A stretch of DNA of 64,000 bases from an uncultured Eubacterium sp. (GCA_945946665.1 CAMEWO010000006.1:27958-91957), one strand, 5' to 3'; positions 9,058 to 18,873 are shown, counted from the first letter of the stretch. Numbers and translations are program-made. Notes: generated from the sequence alone by a model not told the origin.

Positions 9058-9097
9058 TAAAAATGACAGCAAAGTGAATAAGCCACTTCACTGTCAT
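9058..9097 (-). terminator. Intrinsic terminator after tRNA-Leu
   Basis: ATGACAG / CTGTCAT arms (9063-9069 and 9091-9097) with an inner AAGTG / CACTT stem. Read on the minus strand, the hairpin is followed by TTTTTAGTTTT, placed directly after the tRNA gene. Confidence 0.75.
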
Positions 9098-9107
9098 ACA
9101 TAAATTA

Positions 9108-9195
9108 TGCCGGCAACGGGAATCGAACCCGTATGGGAGTATAAGTCCCGCAGGATTTTAAGTCCTGTGCGTCTGCCAGTTCCGCCACACCGGCC
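9108..9195 (-). tRNA. tRNA-Leu (anticodon UAA)
   Basis: 88-nt minus-strand gene beginning GCCGGTGTGGCGGAACTGGC and ending GGTTCGATTCCCGTTGCCGGCA. The acceptor arms GCCGGTG and TGCCGGC pair with two G-U wobbles. The anticodon arm CAGGA-CTTAAAA-TCCTG gives anticodon TAA, and a long variable arm (CGGGACTTATACTCCCATACG region) fits leucine. The 3' CCA is not encoded. Its own promoter and terminator flank it. Confidence 0.95.
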
Positions 9196-9211
9196 TGCTA
9201 ACAATAAAGGA

Positions 9212-9239
9212 TTGTAGCATATTTTTTAGTAGTAATCAA
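9212..9239 (-). promoter_or_regulatory. Promoter of tRNA-Leu
   Basis: On the minus strand TTGATT, a spacer of 16-17 bp, and TACAAT preceded by TG (TGCTACAAT, extended -10), ending a short distance before the tRNA. The -35 box overlaps the last codons of the GtrB-like gene upstream. Confidence 0.55.
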
Positions 9240-10189
9240 GCCTTATCGGACTCCTCATCAAAGTTTATTCTCTCCTCCTCAATAACAAGAGGTCTGTTCA
9301 TAACTCTCTGATTGATACTTATTATATATTCACCCATAAGTCCGATAAAGAACAGCTGAAGGGAACCGAGAAATGATACAAGAAGAATAAGTGGAACCAT
9401 ACCTGCTGTAAATCTGTCCCAGTAAATCAGCTTTAATACAAGATAAACTATTGCCACAACAATACTTATTCCGCCACATATTACTCCCAGAAATGTCGCA
9501 ATCCTTAATCCCATCTTTGTATATGAGGTAAAGCTCAACATAGCAGCATCATAGAGAGTAAAGAAATTATTATGTGTCTTTCCTGCTCTTCTCTGTGCCT
9601 GTGTATATTCAATCTCAGTTTTCTTGAATCCCAGCTCTCCAACAATTCCCCTTATGAATGGAATCGGGTCCTTTAAATCCCTTAACACCTGGACAAAGGA
9701 CTTATCATATAACCCAAAGCCTGTAAAATGCTCAATCTGTTCAGCAGATGACATTTTTTTGATAATCTTGTAGTAGCATGATCTCAGGAAATACATTATC
9801 TTATTTTCCTTGCTGGAAGTCTTTACGGCGCACACTATCTTGTAGCCCTTCTCCCACTCAGCCACCAGTCGTGGAATTACGTCAATAGGATCCTGGAAAT
9901 CAGCGCATACCGGAATAGTACAGTCACCATCAGTCTGAAGTATTCCGTAATAAGGCGAGTTAAACTGGCCAAAGTTCTTGGCATTGAATATTGCCTTGAT
10001 TTTCCTGTTTTCCTTGCAGAGTTGTCTTAACTTCACTCTTGTTGCATCTGTCGAGTCATTATCAATGAACAGAATATCATAATCATACTGAGGGAGATCC
10101 TTTTCAAACATCTGTATTAATGCCTGGCTAAGGGGCACAACATTATCTTCCTCGTTGTAACATGGCACCATAATACTTATCTTTTTCAT
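9236..10189 (-). CDS. GtrB/CsbB-like polyprenyl-phosphate glycosyltransferase (GT2)
   Basis: 317 residues from the ATG at 10189, where the sequence reads TAATG: the upstream SDR gene's stop and this start share a base, implying translational coupling. The longer ORF starts in the SDR frame and lacks support. GT2 motifs: ISIMVPCYNEEDNV, LFIDNDSTDATR, NAKNFGQFNSPYYG, the GtrB-type DFQDP and QRRAGKTHNNF. Two carboxyl membrane helices (~235-262 and ~270-297) are typical of GtrB/CsbB. This family loads a nucleotide sugar onto undecaprenyl phosphate, after which GtrA-type proteins flip it and a GT-C enzyme transfers it outside. It is the last gene of the ManC-to-GT2 operon, which also contains gtrA, so its donor is probably one of the sugars made there (inference). 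Confidence 0.88.
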   Translation of the reverse strand: MKKISIMVPCYNEEDNVVPLSQALIQMFEKDLPQYDYDILFIDNDSTDATRVKLRQLCKENRKIKAIFNAKNFGQFNSPYYGILQTDGDCTIPVCADFQDPIDVIPRLVAEWEKGYKIVCAVKTSSKENKIMYFLRSCYYKIIKKMSSAEQIEHFTGFGLYDKSFVQVLRDLKDPIPFIRGIVGELGFKKTEIEYTQAQRRAGKTHNNFFTLYDAAMLSFTSYTKMGLRIATFLGVICGGISIVVAIVYLVLKLIYWDRFTAGMVPLILLVSFLGSLQLFFIGLMGEYIISINQRVMNRPLVIEEERINFDEESDKA

Positions 10190-11124
10190 TACTCTACCTG
10201 ACCTTTCGTCAACTGATTCTTCCACCAGGAAACAGTTTCGGCTATTCCCTGCTCAAATGTATAGGAAGGCTGAAATCCTGTATCTCTCACCAAATCCTCG
10301 ATATCAGCACACAGGTACATAACCTGCCTGTCTGAATAAGGAACCTCACCAAACCCAACCGGGAGGCTTTTATCAACAGTATCTCTAATAACAGCAATGT
10401 AATCTTTAAGAGGTCTTGCCTGTCCACTTCCCAGACAGTAAACCTGACCATCTCTTCCCTTTTCTGACAGTGCAAGCAAAGCCTTTGCTGCATCCTTTGA
10501 ATACAGATAATCCCACATCTGCTCGCCCTTGGTGCAGGAAGGCTTCTCACCATTCAGAAGTTTAATGATGGTAGAGGAAACCATGGTATTTTCCCCGTCA
10601 TAAGGACCATATACACTTAATATACGGACCCATATATGCTTTATGCCCTTCTCCCTGCATGCGATTCTGGTCATCTGTCCTGCACACAGCTTGGCTATTC
10701 CATATCCATTTTCAGGAAATGCAGGAACTCCTGCATTAAGCTTCCCTTCAAATCTTCCATACTCTGCCTGGGATCCAGCCCCTACAAATGTAGAGCACCC
10801 CAAAGCTTGGGCGGCTTCCACTGCATCCAGCGCATATCGCACATTTTGATTCTGTCCATACATATTGTTACGGCTGTTTCCAAATGTGCCATCCCATCCA
10901 AAATGATAGAATGTATCAGCCCCTTCTGGAATCAGTTCAGGCAGTCTGTTAAGTTCCTTAAGGTCACAGTACACAACCTTAACATTATCTGATTCCTGTA
11001 TTCTCCCGGCTCTCTTAGAACCGGGTCTTACCACTGCCACCACCTGTACCCCGTTGTGGGACAGACACTGTATTAATGCTGTTCCAATAGCTCCAGTTGG
11101 CCCTGTTATAACTGCTCTTTTCAA
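10189..11124 (-). CDS. NAD(P)-dependent SDR epimerase/reductase, YerF-like by context
   Basis: An extended short-chain dehydrogenase. I prefer the TTG at 11124, which has GGAGA at ideal spacing and gives the family-typical start (L/M)KRAVITGPTGAIGTALIQ. The alternative ATG at 11154 overlaps the previous stop and lacks a ribosome site. Visible are the GxxGxxG nucleotide site, FYHFGWDGTFGNS, GAGSQAEYG, and the catalytic Tyr-x3-Lys (ENGYGIAKLCAGQM). It follows the thiamine-diphosphate enzyme directly. In Yersinia the equivalent position holds YerF, which reduces the acetyl side chain of the branched sugar made by YerE. Family certain; the yersiniose-type role is inferred from context only. Confidence 0.75.
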   Translation of the reverse strand: MKRAVITGPTGAIGTALIQCLSHNGVQVVAVVRPGSKRAGRIQESDNVKVVYCDLKELNRLPELIPEGADTFYHFGWDGTFGNSRNNMYGQNQNVRYALDAVEAAQALGCSTFVGAGSQAEYGRFEGKLNAGVPAFPENGYGIAKLCAGQMTRIACREKGIKHIWVRILSVYGPYDGENTMVSSTIIKLLNGEKPSCTKGEQMWDYLYSKDAAKALLALSEKGRDGQVYCLGSGQARPLKDYIAVIRDTVDKSLPVGFGEVPYSDRQVMYLCADIEDLVRDTGFQPSYTFEQGIAETVSWWKNQLTKGQVE

Positions 11125-11153
11125 TTTATATTCTCCATTATATATGACTTTCA

Positions 11154-13031
11154 TTACGAAAGAGGCTTGATTATCATATTGCTGTAGAATTCATCCCTGT
11201 CCAGGAATGGTGCAAGGTCTTCAAGAGGAGGTGACACAAGAGTTCCATCTGGAAGTCTCTTGGTGGATGATTTAGGCTCAAAATTCTGTGTTGTAGATAC
11301 AAATATCTCACATACAGCAGGACCATCCTCTGCCAGAGTATCCTCAATTGCCTTTTCCAGCTTATCATTACTGTCTGCACTGTAGTATGGATATCCGTAA
11401 GCAGCCACAATCTTTCCCATATCAGGAAAGCTTAAATCACCGCTTTCAGGACCTATACCCACAAACTGCTTATTGAACAGATTTGTCTGTGTCTGTCTTA
11501 TAGAATGATATCCCTGGTTATTTATAATAAATATCTTGATTGGCATCTTGTGGTGAATAATGGTCTGAAGCTCCTGTATATTCATCTGGATACTTCCGTC
11601 ACCTGTTACAAGAATAATATCCTTGACTTTCTTTCCAAGAGACCTGCCATTTAATGCTTCATCTCCAAACTCAGCCACAGCAGCTCCGATTGCTGCAGGA
11701 AGGTCATATCCCATAGAAGCAATAGCAGAATTAATGATGAATCTCTGGTCTTTCTTAATCTCATAGCCATGGCTTCCCACGACACAGGCAGAACCGTTAC
11801 CTACAACAGTTACCTGGCCTTCGTCAAGCCTTCTGCTTAATTCTTTAATAAATGCATATACATTGGCATGGTCCTTGTCTTCATAATGCTTAGGAAGAAC
11901 AACAGGATATTTTTCCTTCCAGTTCTGGCATGTCTTAACCCATTCTTCATTCTGGAATAACTTACCACCTGCAAGCTGACCTGATTTTTCCATACCACCA
12001 AGAACCTTCTCCATCTTTGAGAGAAGTTCCTTTGCATCTCCCCATACAGGCATATCAACATGAAGTGTAGGCTTCTTTAACTCGGCCTCATCTACATCAT
12101 TCATAATAACATAAGCTTCTCTCGCCCATGTCTTCCAGTTATATCCAACCTGACGGATGCTTAATCTGTTACCAATTGAAAGCACCAGATCCGAATTCTG
12201 TACTGCGAAATTACCGGCTCTGTCTCCCATTATTCCGCCACGTCCCACATAATATGGGTGTTCATCATATATGGCATCAATGCTGTCCCAGCAGGTTGCC
12301 ACAGGAATTCCCAACAGCTCAACAACCCTTTTAAAGCTGTCGTATCCTCCTGATATTCTTATTCCATTGCCGGCATAGAGCACCGGACGCTTCGCATTCT
12401 TAATCTTGTCTATAATAGCTTCAACAGTTGAATCTTCAATGTGAGGCGGAAGATTATTTTCATATTCCTCAGGATCAAAACCTCTTAACTCCTCTGTCTC
12501 TACTGTTCCTCCCTGTACATTAAGAGGAATATCAAGCCAGCATGGACCCGGTCTTCCTGTTGTAGCAATGTACAACGCCTTTTCAAGACAATATCTGATA
12601 TCATTTGGATTAATTACCATCTGGGCGTATTTAGTCATTGCCTGGGCAGATTTAGTAATATCAAATTCCTGGTCTCCCATGGCTCTTAAGTTAAGTCCGG
12701 TGCTTCTGGCAGTTGTATCGTATCTGACCTGTCCTGATATTACAAGCATAGGGATAGAATCAAGATATCCTCCTACAACTCCTGTCATGGCATTAGTTCC
12801 ACCAGGGCCTGTAGTCACACATAAAAGCGCTATCTTATTATGAATTCTTGCATAGCTTTCCGCAGCAATGGCACATGCCTGCTCATGATGGTTATACACA
12901 CATGTAAGACCCTTCTGGTGTCCAAAACTGTCATTAAGATGCATGGCTCCACCACCGGTTACCGTAAATGCATGGGTTATCCCATAATCCACCAGAAACT
13001 GTGCAATATAGTCAGATACCTTTACCTTCAT
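11154..13031 (-). CDS. Thiamine-diphosphate-dependent enzyme of acetolactate-synthase fold, YerE-like candidate
   Basis: 625 residues from the ATG at 13031 (GAGGTGAGGTGTTTT before it), beginning MKVKVSDYIAQFLVDYGITH. The cofactor-activating glutamate is in VYNHHEQACAIAAESYAR, and the ThDP/Mg motif is GDGSIQMNIQEL...INNQGYHS. Acetolactate-synthase-like regions (TGPGGTNAMTGVVGGYLDS, PGPCWLDIPLNVQGG) run throughout. It is not placed with ilv genes but between gtrA/ddhC and an SDR. In Yersinia a flavin- and ThDP-dependent enzyme, YerE, adds a two-carbon unit from pyruvate to C4 of CDP-4-keto-3,6-dideoxy-D-glucose to make CDP-yersiniose. Position after ddhABC makes the same kind of reaction the best guess here. 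The substrate cannot be read from sequence; a different ketosugar or carboligation is possible. Confidence 0.8.
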   Translation of the reverse strand: MKVKVSDYIAQFLVDYGITHAFTVTGGGAMHLNDSFGHQKGLTCVYNHHEQACAIAAESYARIHNKIALLCVTTGPGGTNAMTGVVGGYLDSIPMLVISGQVRYDTTARSTGLNLRAMGDQEFDITKSAQAMTKYAQMVINPNDIRYCLEKALYIATTGRPGPCWLDIPLNVQGGTVETEELRGFDPEEYENNLPPHIEDSTVEAIIDKIKNAKRPVLYAGNGIRISGGYDSFKRVVELLGIPVATCWDSIDAIYDEHPYYVGRGGIMGDRAGNFAVQNSDLVLSIGNRLSIRQVGYNWKTWAREAYVIMNDVDEAELKKPTLHVDMPVWGDAKELLSKMEKVLGGMEKSGQLAGGKLFQNEEWVKTCQNWKEKYPVVLPKHYEDKDHANVYAFIKELSRRLDEGQVTVVGNGSACVVGSHGYEIKKDQRFIINSAIASMGYDLPAAIGAAVAEFGDEALNGRSLGKKVKDIILVTGDGSIQMNIQELQTIIHHKMPIKIFIINNQGYHSIRQTQTNLFNKQFVGIGPESGDLSFPDMGKIVAAYGYPYYSADSNDKLEKAIEDTLAEDGPAVCEIFVSTTQNFEPKSSTKRLPDGTLVSPPLEDLAPFLDRDEFYSNMIIKPLS

Positions 13032-13073
13032 AAAACACCTCACCTCTGCGCTGTTTGAAACGCCAAAATATAT

Positions 13074-13583
13074 TTATTTCTTCCCAAAAGCCCACAGCTT
13101 GTTCATGAAGAAATTAATAGGAATGTTAATAATAAGATTAATTATTGGTGCTATCATCTTATTAATTCCCAGTACTGATACCCAAAGATACAGAAGCACG
13201 TTATTGAGAATCAGACCAGTAAATGCATATGAACAATATGTTTTAAACAATGCCGCCCATATGTTTCTCTTCTCACCATCATCAGCCTTGAATACATATT
13301 TGTTATTCCAGTAGAATGACCAGAGAACACTTAGCAGGAAAGAGACCACGTTAGCTATAAAATAATCAATTGAAGGAAACAGTCCTGCATTAATAAGAAT
13401 TCCAAGTGTTATGGCATACAGGGCATATGAAACGATTGTATTAGATACACCCACCAGACCAAATTGAAGAAACTCCTTAAATGTCTGTCTTGTCTTGTCT
13501 GTAAGGTCCTTTTTCAGAATTCTGAAAAGAAGTTCAACACATTTCATGTATATGTTTTCTATTGCTTTATATACTTTCTTCAT
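13074..13583 (-). CDS. gtrA: GtrA-family membrane protein
   Basis: 169 residues, four membrane helices, the normal GtrA/GtcA size. The amino helix region EFLQFGLVGVSNTIVSYALY and the motif SFYWNNKYVF are characteristic, as is the ending INIPINFFMNKLWAF. GtrA proteins are thought to flip polyprenyl-phosphate-linked monosaccharides across the membrane. Here the gene is inserted between ddhC and the YerE-like gene, in one operon with a GtrB-like GT2, which ties the flipped sugar to the nucleotide sugars made by the operon (inference). Confidence 0.88.
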   Translation of the reverse strand: MKKVYKAIENIYMKCVELLFRILKKDLTDKTRQTFKEFLQFGLVGVSNTIVSYALYAITLGILINAGLFPSIDYFIANVVSFLLSVLWSFYWNNKYVFKADDGEKRNIWAALFKTYCSYAFTGLILNNVLLYLWVSVLGINKMIAPIINLIINIPINFFMNKLWAFGKK

Positions 13584-13605
13584 TATGAATCTGCCTCACA
13601 TGTTT

Positions 13606-14943
13606 CTACTGATTAACTGCTTCTTTAATTGTTTTAGCCATAAAATCAATCATTTCATCAGTCATTCCAGGATATACACCAACCCAGAAAGTATCATTCA
13701 TGATTCTGTCAGTTACCTCAAGACCGCCATACACTCTGAAGCCTTCACCAGAAGCTCTCATTTCATCAAAGCATGGATGCTTGATAATATTTCCTGCAAA
13801 GAGATTTCTTGTCTGTACGCCGTGATCTTCTATATACTTAACAACCTGCTTTCTGTCAATTCCCTCTCTTACAGTGATTAGGAAACCAAACCAGCTAGGT
13901 CTTGAATTAGCACAGGCTTCTGGAAGAATGATTTTATCTGCAACTTCCTCTAATGCTGCCTTTAATCTGTCAAAATTATGTCTTCTTCTCTCAACGAATG
14001 ATGGGAACTTCTCAAGCTGGGCACAGCCTACAGCAGCCTGCATGTCTGTTGCCTTAAGGTTATATCCGAAATGAGAATATACATATTTATGGTCATATCC
14101 CAGTGGCAGCTCACCATACTGTCTGTCAAATCTGTGACCGCACATATTATCCACCCCTGATGGGCATACACAGTCACGGCCCCAGTCCCTGAAAGAACGG
14201 ATACATTTGTTAAGAAGAGGATTGTTAGTGTATACAGCACCGCCTTCACCCATAGTCATATGATGAGGTGGGTAGAAGCTGCTTGTTCCAATATCACCGA
14301 TTGTTCCGGTAAATTTCTCCTCGCCGTTGATTGTATACTTTGAGCCCAGGGCATCACAGTTGTCCTCCACAAGCCAGAGGTTGTGCTTATCACAGAATTC
14401 TTTAACTGCCCCAAGGTCAAATGGATTACCCAGGGTGTGGGCAATCATAACTGCCTTAGTCTTATCTGATAATGCTCCCTCCAGTTTAGTAACATCAATA
14501 TTGTACTGTGGAATTGTAACATCTACGAATACAGGCACTGCACCATACTGGATTGCAGGTGTGATTGTTGTAGGAAATCCTGCTGCCACAGTAATAATTT
14601 CGTCACCCCTCTTAATTCTTCTGTCACCTAACAGCGGAGAAGTAAGAGCCATGAAAGCATTAAGGTTGGCAGATGAACCTGAGTTAACTACCGATACATA
14701 CTTAACATTAAGATACTCACCCAGCTGTTTTTCAAACTGCTCAGTATATCTTCCTGATGTCAGCCAGAACTCCAGTGCTGAATCCACCAGATTCATCATC
14801 TCCTTACTGTCGTATACACGGCTTGCATAAGGGATTCTGTCTCCTTCCTTGTACTCCTTATTGTTGTGGTACTTCTTACAGTACTCATCAACCATTGAAA
14901 GTATCTCTTCTCTTGCCTGTGATTCATTCTTATTCTCGAACAT
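13606..14943 (-). CDS. ddhC: CDP-4-keto-6-deoxy-D-glucose 3-dehydrase (E1), RfbH/DdhC
   Basis: 445 residues with AGGAGGAAGCA before the ATG. It is a DegT-fold PMP enzyme that lost the usual PLP-binding lysine: the site reads SFYPPHHMTMGEGG, with histidine where aminotransferases have lysine, the hallmark of DdhC/RfbH. The 2Fe-2S cysteines are visible as EDNCDALGSKY and DWGRDCVCPSGVDNMCGHRF. E1 removes the C3 hydroxyl of CDP-4-keto-6-deoxyglucose. It needs an electron-donating reductase (DdhD/RfbI), which is not encoded in this window, so the partner must be elsewhere or be replaced by another redox protein. ddhB follows it upstream by 9 bp. Confidence 0.95.
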   Translation of the reverse strand: MFENKNESQAREEILSMVDEYCKKYHNNKEYKEGDRIPYASRVYDSKEMMNLVDSALEFWLTSGRYTEQFEKQLGEYLNVKYVSVVNSGSSANLNAFMALTSPLLGDRRIKRGDEIITVAAGFPTTITPAIQYGAVPVFVDVTIPQYNIDVTKLEGALSDKTKAVMIAHTLGNPFDLGAVKEFCDKHNLWLVEDNCDALGSKYTINGEEKFTGTIGDIGTSSFYPPHHMTMGEGGAVYTNNPLLNKCIRSFRDWGRDCVCPSGVDNMCGHRFDRQYGELPLGYDHKYVYSHFGYNLKATDMQAAVGCAQLEKFPSFVERRRHNFDRLKAALEEVADKIILPEACANSRPSWFGFLITVREGIDRKQVVKYIEDHGVQTRNLFAGNIIKHPCFDEMRASGEGFRVYGGLEVTDRIMNDTFWVGVYPGMTDEMIDFMAKTIKEAVNQ

Positions 14944-14952
14944 TGCTTCCTC

Positions 14953-15999
14953 CTAGTTAAAAAACTCCTGAATTTCTTTGTCCATACATGCCACAACATC
15001 TCCGCCTGCAGCATACACCTTTGACCATTCCACTGATTTCTCAATGGCAGTATCAAAATTCCATCTTGGCTTCCATCCAAATGTAGTCTTAAGCTTTGAA
15101 CAGTCAAGCTTAAGAAAATTAGCCTCATGAGGGCCTCCATCATAGCGGTCAATCCACTTAATACCCTCACCCCATTTGGCACAGAATGTATCTACAAGTT
15201 TTCCTGTAGTAACGCAGTCTGTCTCATCTGGTCCCACATTATAGAAACCTGCATATTTCTTATCTTCAAACTGTTTCTGGGCAATTATCAAATAGGCTGC
15301 CAGAGGCTCCAGCACATGCTGGTATGGTCTTGTGGAATGTGGATTTCTCACTATAATATCCTTTCCCTCAATAGCTGCCCTTACGCAGTCAGGAACAATT
15401 CTGTCATTGGCAAAATCACCGCCACCGATAACATTTCCTGCCCTGGCTGTAGAAACTGCCAGATCCATATTGTTAAAAAATGAATTGATATAGCTGTGGG
15501 TTACAAGTTCTGAACATGACTTGCTGTTGGAATATGGATCAAATCCATCCAGAGGCTCATTCTCCCTGTATCCCCATTCCCATTCATTATTCTTATATAC
15601 CTTGTCAGTTGTGACATTCAGGAAAGACTTAACGCATGGATTAAGCCTTACACACTCACATATATTCACAGTACCCATTACATTAGTTTCATAGGTATAT
15701 ACAGGATCTTTGTAAGAATCTCTCACAATTGGCTGTGCTGCCAGATGAAGTACAATCTCCGGCTGTGTCTGTTCAAATACCTTCTTAAGATGGTCAAGGT
15801 CTCTTATATCTCCGATAACAGAATTCATCCTGCTTTCCACATCAGCCATAGAAAACAGATTAGGCTCTGTTGGAGGGTTTAATGAATATCCCGTAACCTG
15901 CGCCCCAGCATTAATAAGAATTCTGCAAAGCCATGTTCCCTTGAATCCGGTATGTCCCGTAACAAGAACCTTCTTACCCTTATAAAAACTTAAATCCAT
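14953..15999 (-). CDS. ddhB: CDP-glucose 4,6-dehydratase
   Basis: 348 residues. Start set at the ATG at 15999 because AAGGAG sits at correct spacing; the ATG two codons earlier (16005) touches the ribosome site. Extended SDR: VLVTGHTGFKGTWLCRIL nucleotide site, LHLAAQPIVRDSYKDP, NVTTDKVYKN and catalytic YSNSKSCSE, all typical of RfbG/DdhB. It converts CDP-glucose to CDP-4-keto-6-deoxyglucose, the substrate of DdhC downstream. It lies between ddhA and ddhC with short spacers. Confidence 0.95.
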   Translation of the reverse strand: MDLSFYKGKKVLVTGHTGFKGTWLCRILINAGAQVTGYSLNPPTEPNLFSMADVESRMNSVIGDIRDLDHLKKVFEQTQPEIVLHLAAQPIVRDSYKDPVYTYETNVMGTVNICECVRLNPCVKSFLNVTTDKVYKNNEWEWGYRENEPLDGFDPYSNSKSCSELVTHSYINSFFNNMDLAVSTARAGNVIGGGDFANDRIVPDCVRAAIEGKDIIVRNPHSTRPYQHVLEPLAAYLIIAQKQFEDKKYAGFYNVGPDETDCVTTGKLVDTFCAKWGEGIKWIDRYDGGPHEANFLKLDCSKLKTTFGWKPRWNFDTAIEKSVEWSKVYAAGGDVVACMDKEIQEFFN

Positions 16000-16023
16000 T
16001 GCCATTCTCCTTCACCGAAAAAC

Positions 16024-16800
16024 TTAATCCCAGTTCTTCCATGGAGCCTTGCCAGACTGCCACAGTTCCTCCAGCTTTTCCATCTCTCTCTTGGTATCCA
16101 TACACTGCCAGTAACCGTTGTGGTTAAATGCCTTTAACTGTCCAAGCTGGGCACATTTTTCAAGAGGCTCCTTCTCAAATACAGTTGAATCCCCGTCAAT
16201 AAAATCAAAAATCTCTGGTTCGAGAACCATGTAGCCGGCATTGATACGGCTTCCATCTGATGTCTGTTTTTCCCTGAAAGACTTAATTGTGTTATCACTG
16301 TCTATATCAAGCACACCAAATCTCTGTCCTACTGTAACCGCTGTCATAGTAGCAATCTTACCATGGGACTCATGGAACTTCACCAGGTCATTAATATTAA
16401 TATCACACACACCGTCACCATAGGTAAGCATAAATGTCTCATTACCTACATATGGCTGGATTCTCTTAACACGTCCGCCTGTCATTGTATTAAGTCCTGT
16501 ATCTACCAGTGTTACCTTCCATGGCTCTGAGAAATTGTTATGCACTGTCATCTGTCCGCCTTTGGTAAAGTCAAAGGTAACATCTGAATTATGAAGGGCA
16601 TAATCTGCAAACCACTCCTTAATCACATACTGCTTGTAGCCACAGCATATGATAAAATCGTTGTATCCATAGCTTGAATATTCCTTCATAATATGCCAGA
16701 GAATTGGCTTACCACCAATCTCAATCATTGGCTTTGGTTTTAAATGACTTTCCTCACTGATTCTTGTTCCGAATCCACCTGCTAAAATTACTGTTTTCAT
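16024..16800 (-). CDS. ddhA: Glucose-1-phosphate cytidylyltransferase
   Basis: 258 residues from the ATG at 16800 (GGAGATTAAC before it), the normal RfbF/DdhA length. The signature LAGGFGTRISEESHLKPKPM and CCGYKQYVIKEWFADY are diagnostic, and the conserved TYGDGVCDININDL carries the metal-binding aspartate. It makes CDP-glucose from CTP and glucose-1-phosphate, the first step of the CDP-dideoxyhexose pathway. rmd lies 15 bp upstream, linking the GDP-rhamnose and CDP-sugar modules in one operon. Confidence 0.96.
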   Translation of the reverse strand: MKTVILAGGFGTRISEESHLKPKPMIEIGGKPILWHIMKEYSSYGYNDFIICCGYKQYVIKEWFADYALHNSDVTFDFTKGGQMTVHNNFSEPWKVTLVDTGLNTMTGGRVKRIQPYVGNETFMLTYGDGVCDININDLVKFHESHGKIATMTAVTVGQRFGVLDIDSDNTIKSFREKQTSDGSRINAGYMVLEPEIFDFIDGDSTVFEKEPLEKCAQLGQLKAFNHNGYWQCMDTKREMEKLEELWQSGKAPWKNWD

Positions 16801-16815
16801 GTTAATCTCCATTCT

Positions 16816-17766
16816 TTATGGGTTTATCTTAGTTTCCCTGCGCCAGTACTCAAGGGTTTCCTTAAGTGTAGTCTCTAATTCAATCTCAGGCTCCCATCCA
16901 ACTGTCTCCCTGATTTTAGTAATATCAGGCTCAATAATAGGTACATCCACAGGTCTTAACTTGCTTTCATCAACCCTTACTTCAATATCCTTATCTGACA
17001 GGGCAACTATTCTTTCAAGAATTTCCTGAATAGCAACTGCATGTCCTCTTCCCACATTGTAGGTTTCCCCCCTCTTGCCATCTTTAACCAGCATGGCATA
17101 AGCCCGGACAACATCTCTTACATCAGTGAAATCTCTTCTGGCGCTCAGGTTTCCCACATATATAACAGGCTCTGCCAGTCCATTTTCAATATCAGCAACC
17201 TGCTTGCAGAAATCTGCAACCACGAATACAGGTGTCTGGTTAGGACCAATATGGTTAAACGCCCTTACCATCATCACATCCATATCATAGGCATCAAAAT
17301 ATATCTTTCCCAGCATGTTCTGGCAGGATTTGGTGGCTGCATATATATTGCCGGGACGTAATACATTATCCTCAACAATAGGACATTCCCCATCCTTGAT
17401 ATGCCCATACTCCTCTCCTGAGCCAATAAGAAGCACTCTTGGTTTATAATCCAGCGCTCTTACTCCATCCAGAAGGTTAACACAGCCTTTGATATTAACA
17501 TCAATTGTAAGCCCAGGATTCTTCCATGAATAAGCAACGGATGACTGGGCTGCAAGGTGAAATATATAATCTGGTCTTATCTTATTAAGAAGCTGTGTAA
17601 CCTGGTTAAGCTCAAGAATATCAAGGTCGTATATTCCCGAACAATCCATATCAAGAGTCTCTTTTTCAGTTTTGGTGACATAGACTTCCATCCCCTGCTC
17701 TTCCTTAAGATGCTTCACAAGATAGGGGCCTACGAATCCTCCACCGCCAACAACTAAAGCCTTCAT
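16816..17766 (-). CDS. rmd: GDP-4-keto-6-deoxy-D-mannose reductase
   Basis: 316 residues from the ATG at 17766 behind AGAAATGAGGCGTTG; the ORF-track start one codon earlier is a TTG. Motifs: ALVVGGGGFVGPYLVKHL, LIGSGEEYG, catalytic YAATKSCQNML and the RMD-typical RAFNHIGPNQTPVFVVADF. RMD reduces the Gmd product to GDP-D-rhamnose. The family is shared with GDP-6-deoxy-D-talose and other reductases, so the C4 stereochemistry is not proven by sequence, but the N-H-I-G-P block favours RMD. A terminator-like hairpin separates it from gmd. Confidence 0.9.
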   Translation of the reverse strand: MKALVVGGGGFVGPYLVKHLKEEQGMEVYVTKTEKETLDMDCSGIYDLDILELNQVTQLLNKIRPDYIFHLAAQSSVAYSWKNPGLTIDVNIKGCVNLLDGVRALDYKPRVLLIGSGEEYGHIKDGECPIVEDNVLRPGNIYAATKSCQNMLGKIYFDAYDMDVMMVRAFNHIGPNQTPVFVVADFCKQVADIENGLAEPVIYVGNLSARRDFTDVRDVVRAYAMLVKDGKRGETYNVGRGHAVAIQEILERIVALSDKDIEVRVDESKLRPVDVPIIEPDITKIRETVGWEPEIELETTLKETLEYWRRETKINP

Positions 17767-17786
17767 CAACGCCTCATTTCTACATC

Positions 17787-17831
17787 AAAAATTTGCACCC
17801 CTATGCTATTTAAGATATGAGTGCAAATTTT
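17787..17831 (-). terminator. Terminator-like hairpin between gmd and rmd
   Basis: Perfect 11-bp arms AAAATTTGCAC (17788-17798) and GTGCAAATTTT (17821-17831). On the minus strand the hairpin is followed by TTTTT just before the rmd ribosome site. Inside an operon this would lower expression of rmd and the genes beyond it relative to manC-gmd. AT-rich stem, so strength is uncertain. Confidence 0.5.
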
Positions 17832-17838
17832 ATTGTTT

Positions 17839-18873
<1,035 letters not shown>

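Noticed and set aside
9108-9195. tRNA-Leu as an integration site of a mobile element
   Set aside because: No integrase, no repeated tRNA 3' end and no phage or ICE genes nearby.
11154-13031. Annotation as acetolactate synthase (ilvB)
   Set aside because: The fold fits, but no ilv genes are nearby and the gene is embedded between ddhC/gtrA and an SDR in a sugar operon, so a sugar-modifying ThDP enzyme is the better reading.
14327-14830. Plus-strand ORF of 167 residues
   Set aside because: Antisense to ddhC, whose active-site motifs are unambiguous.
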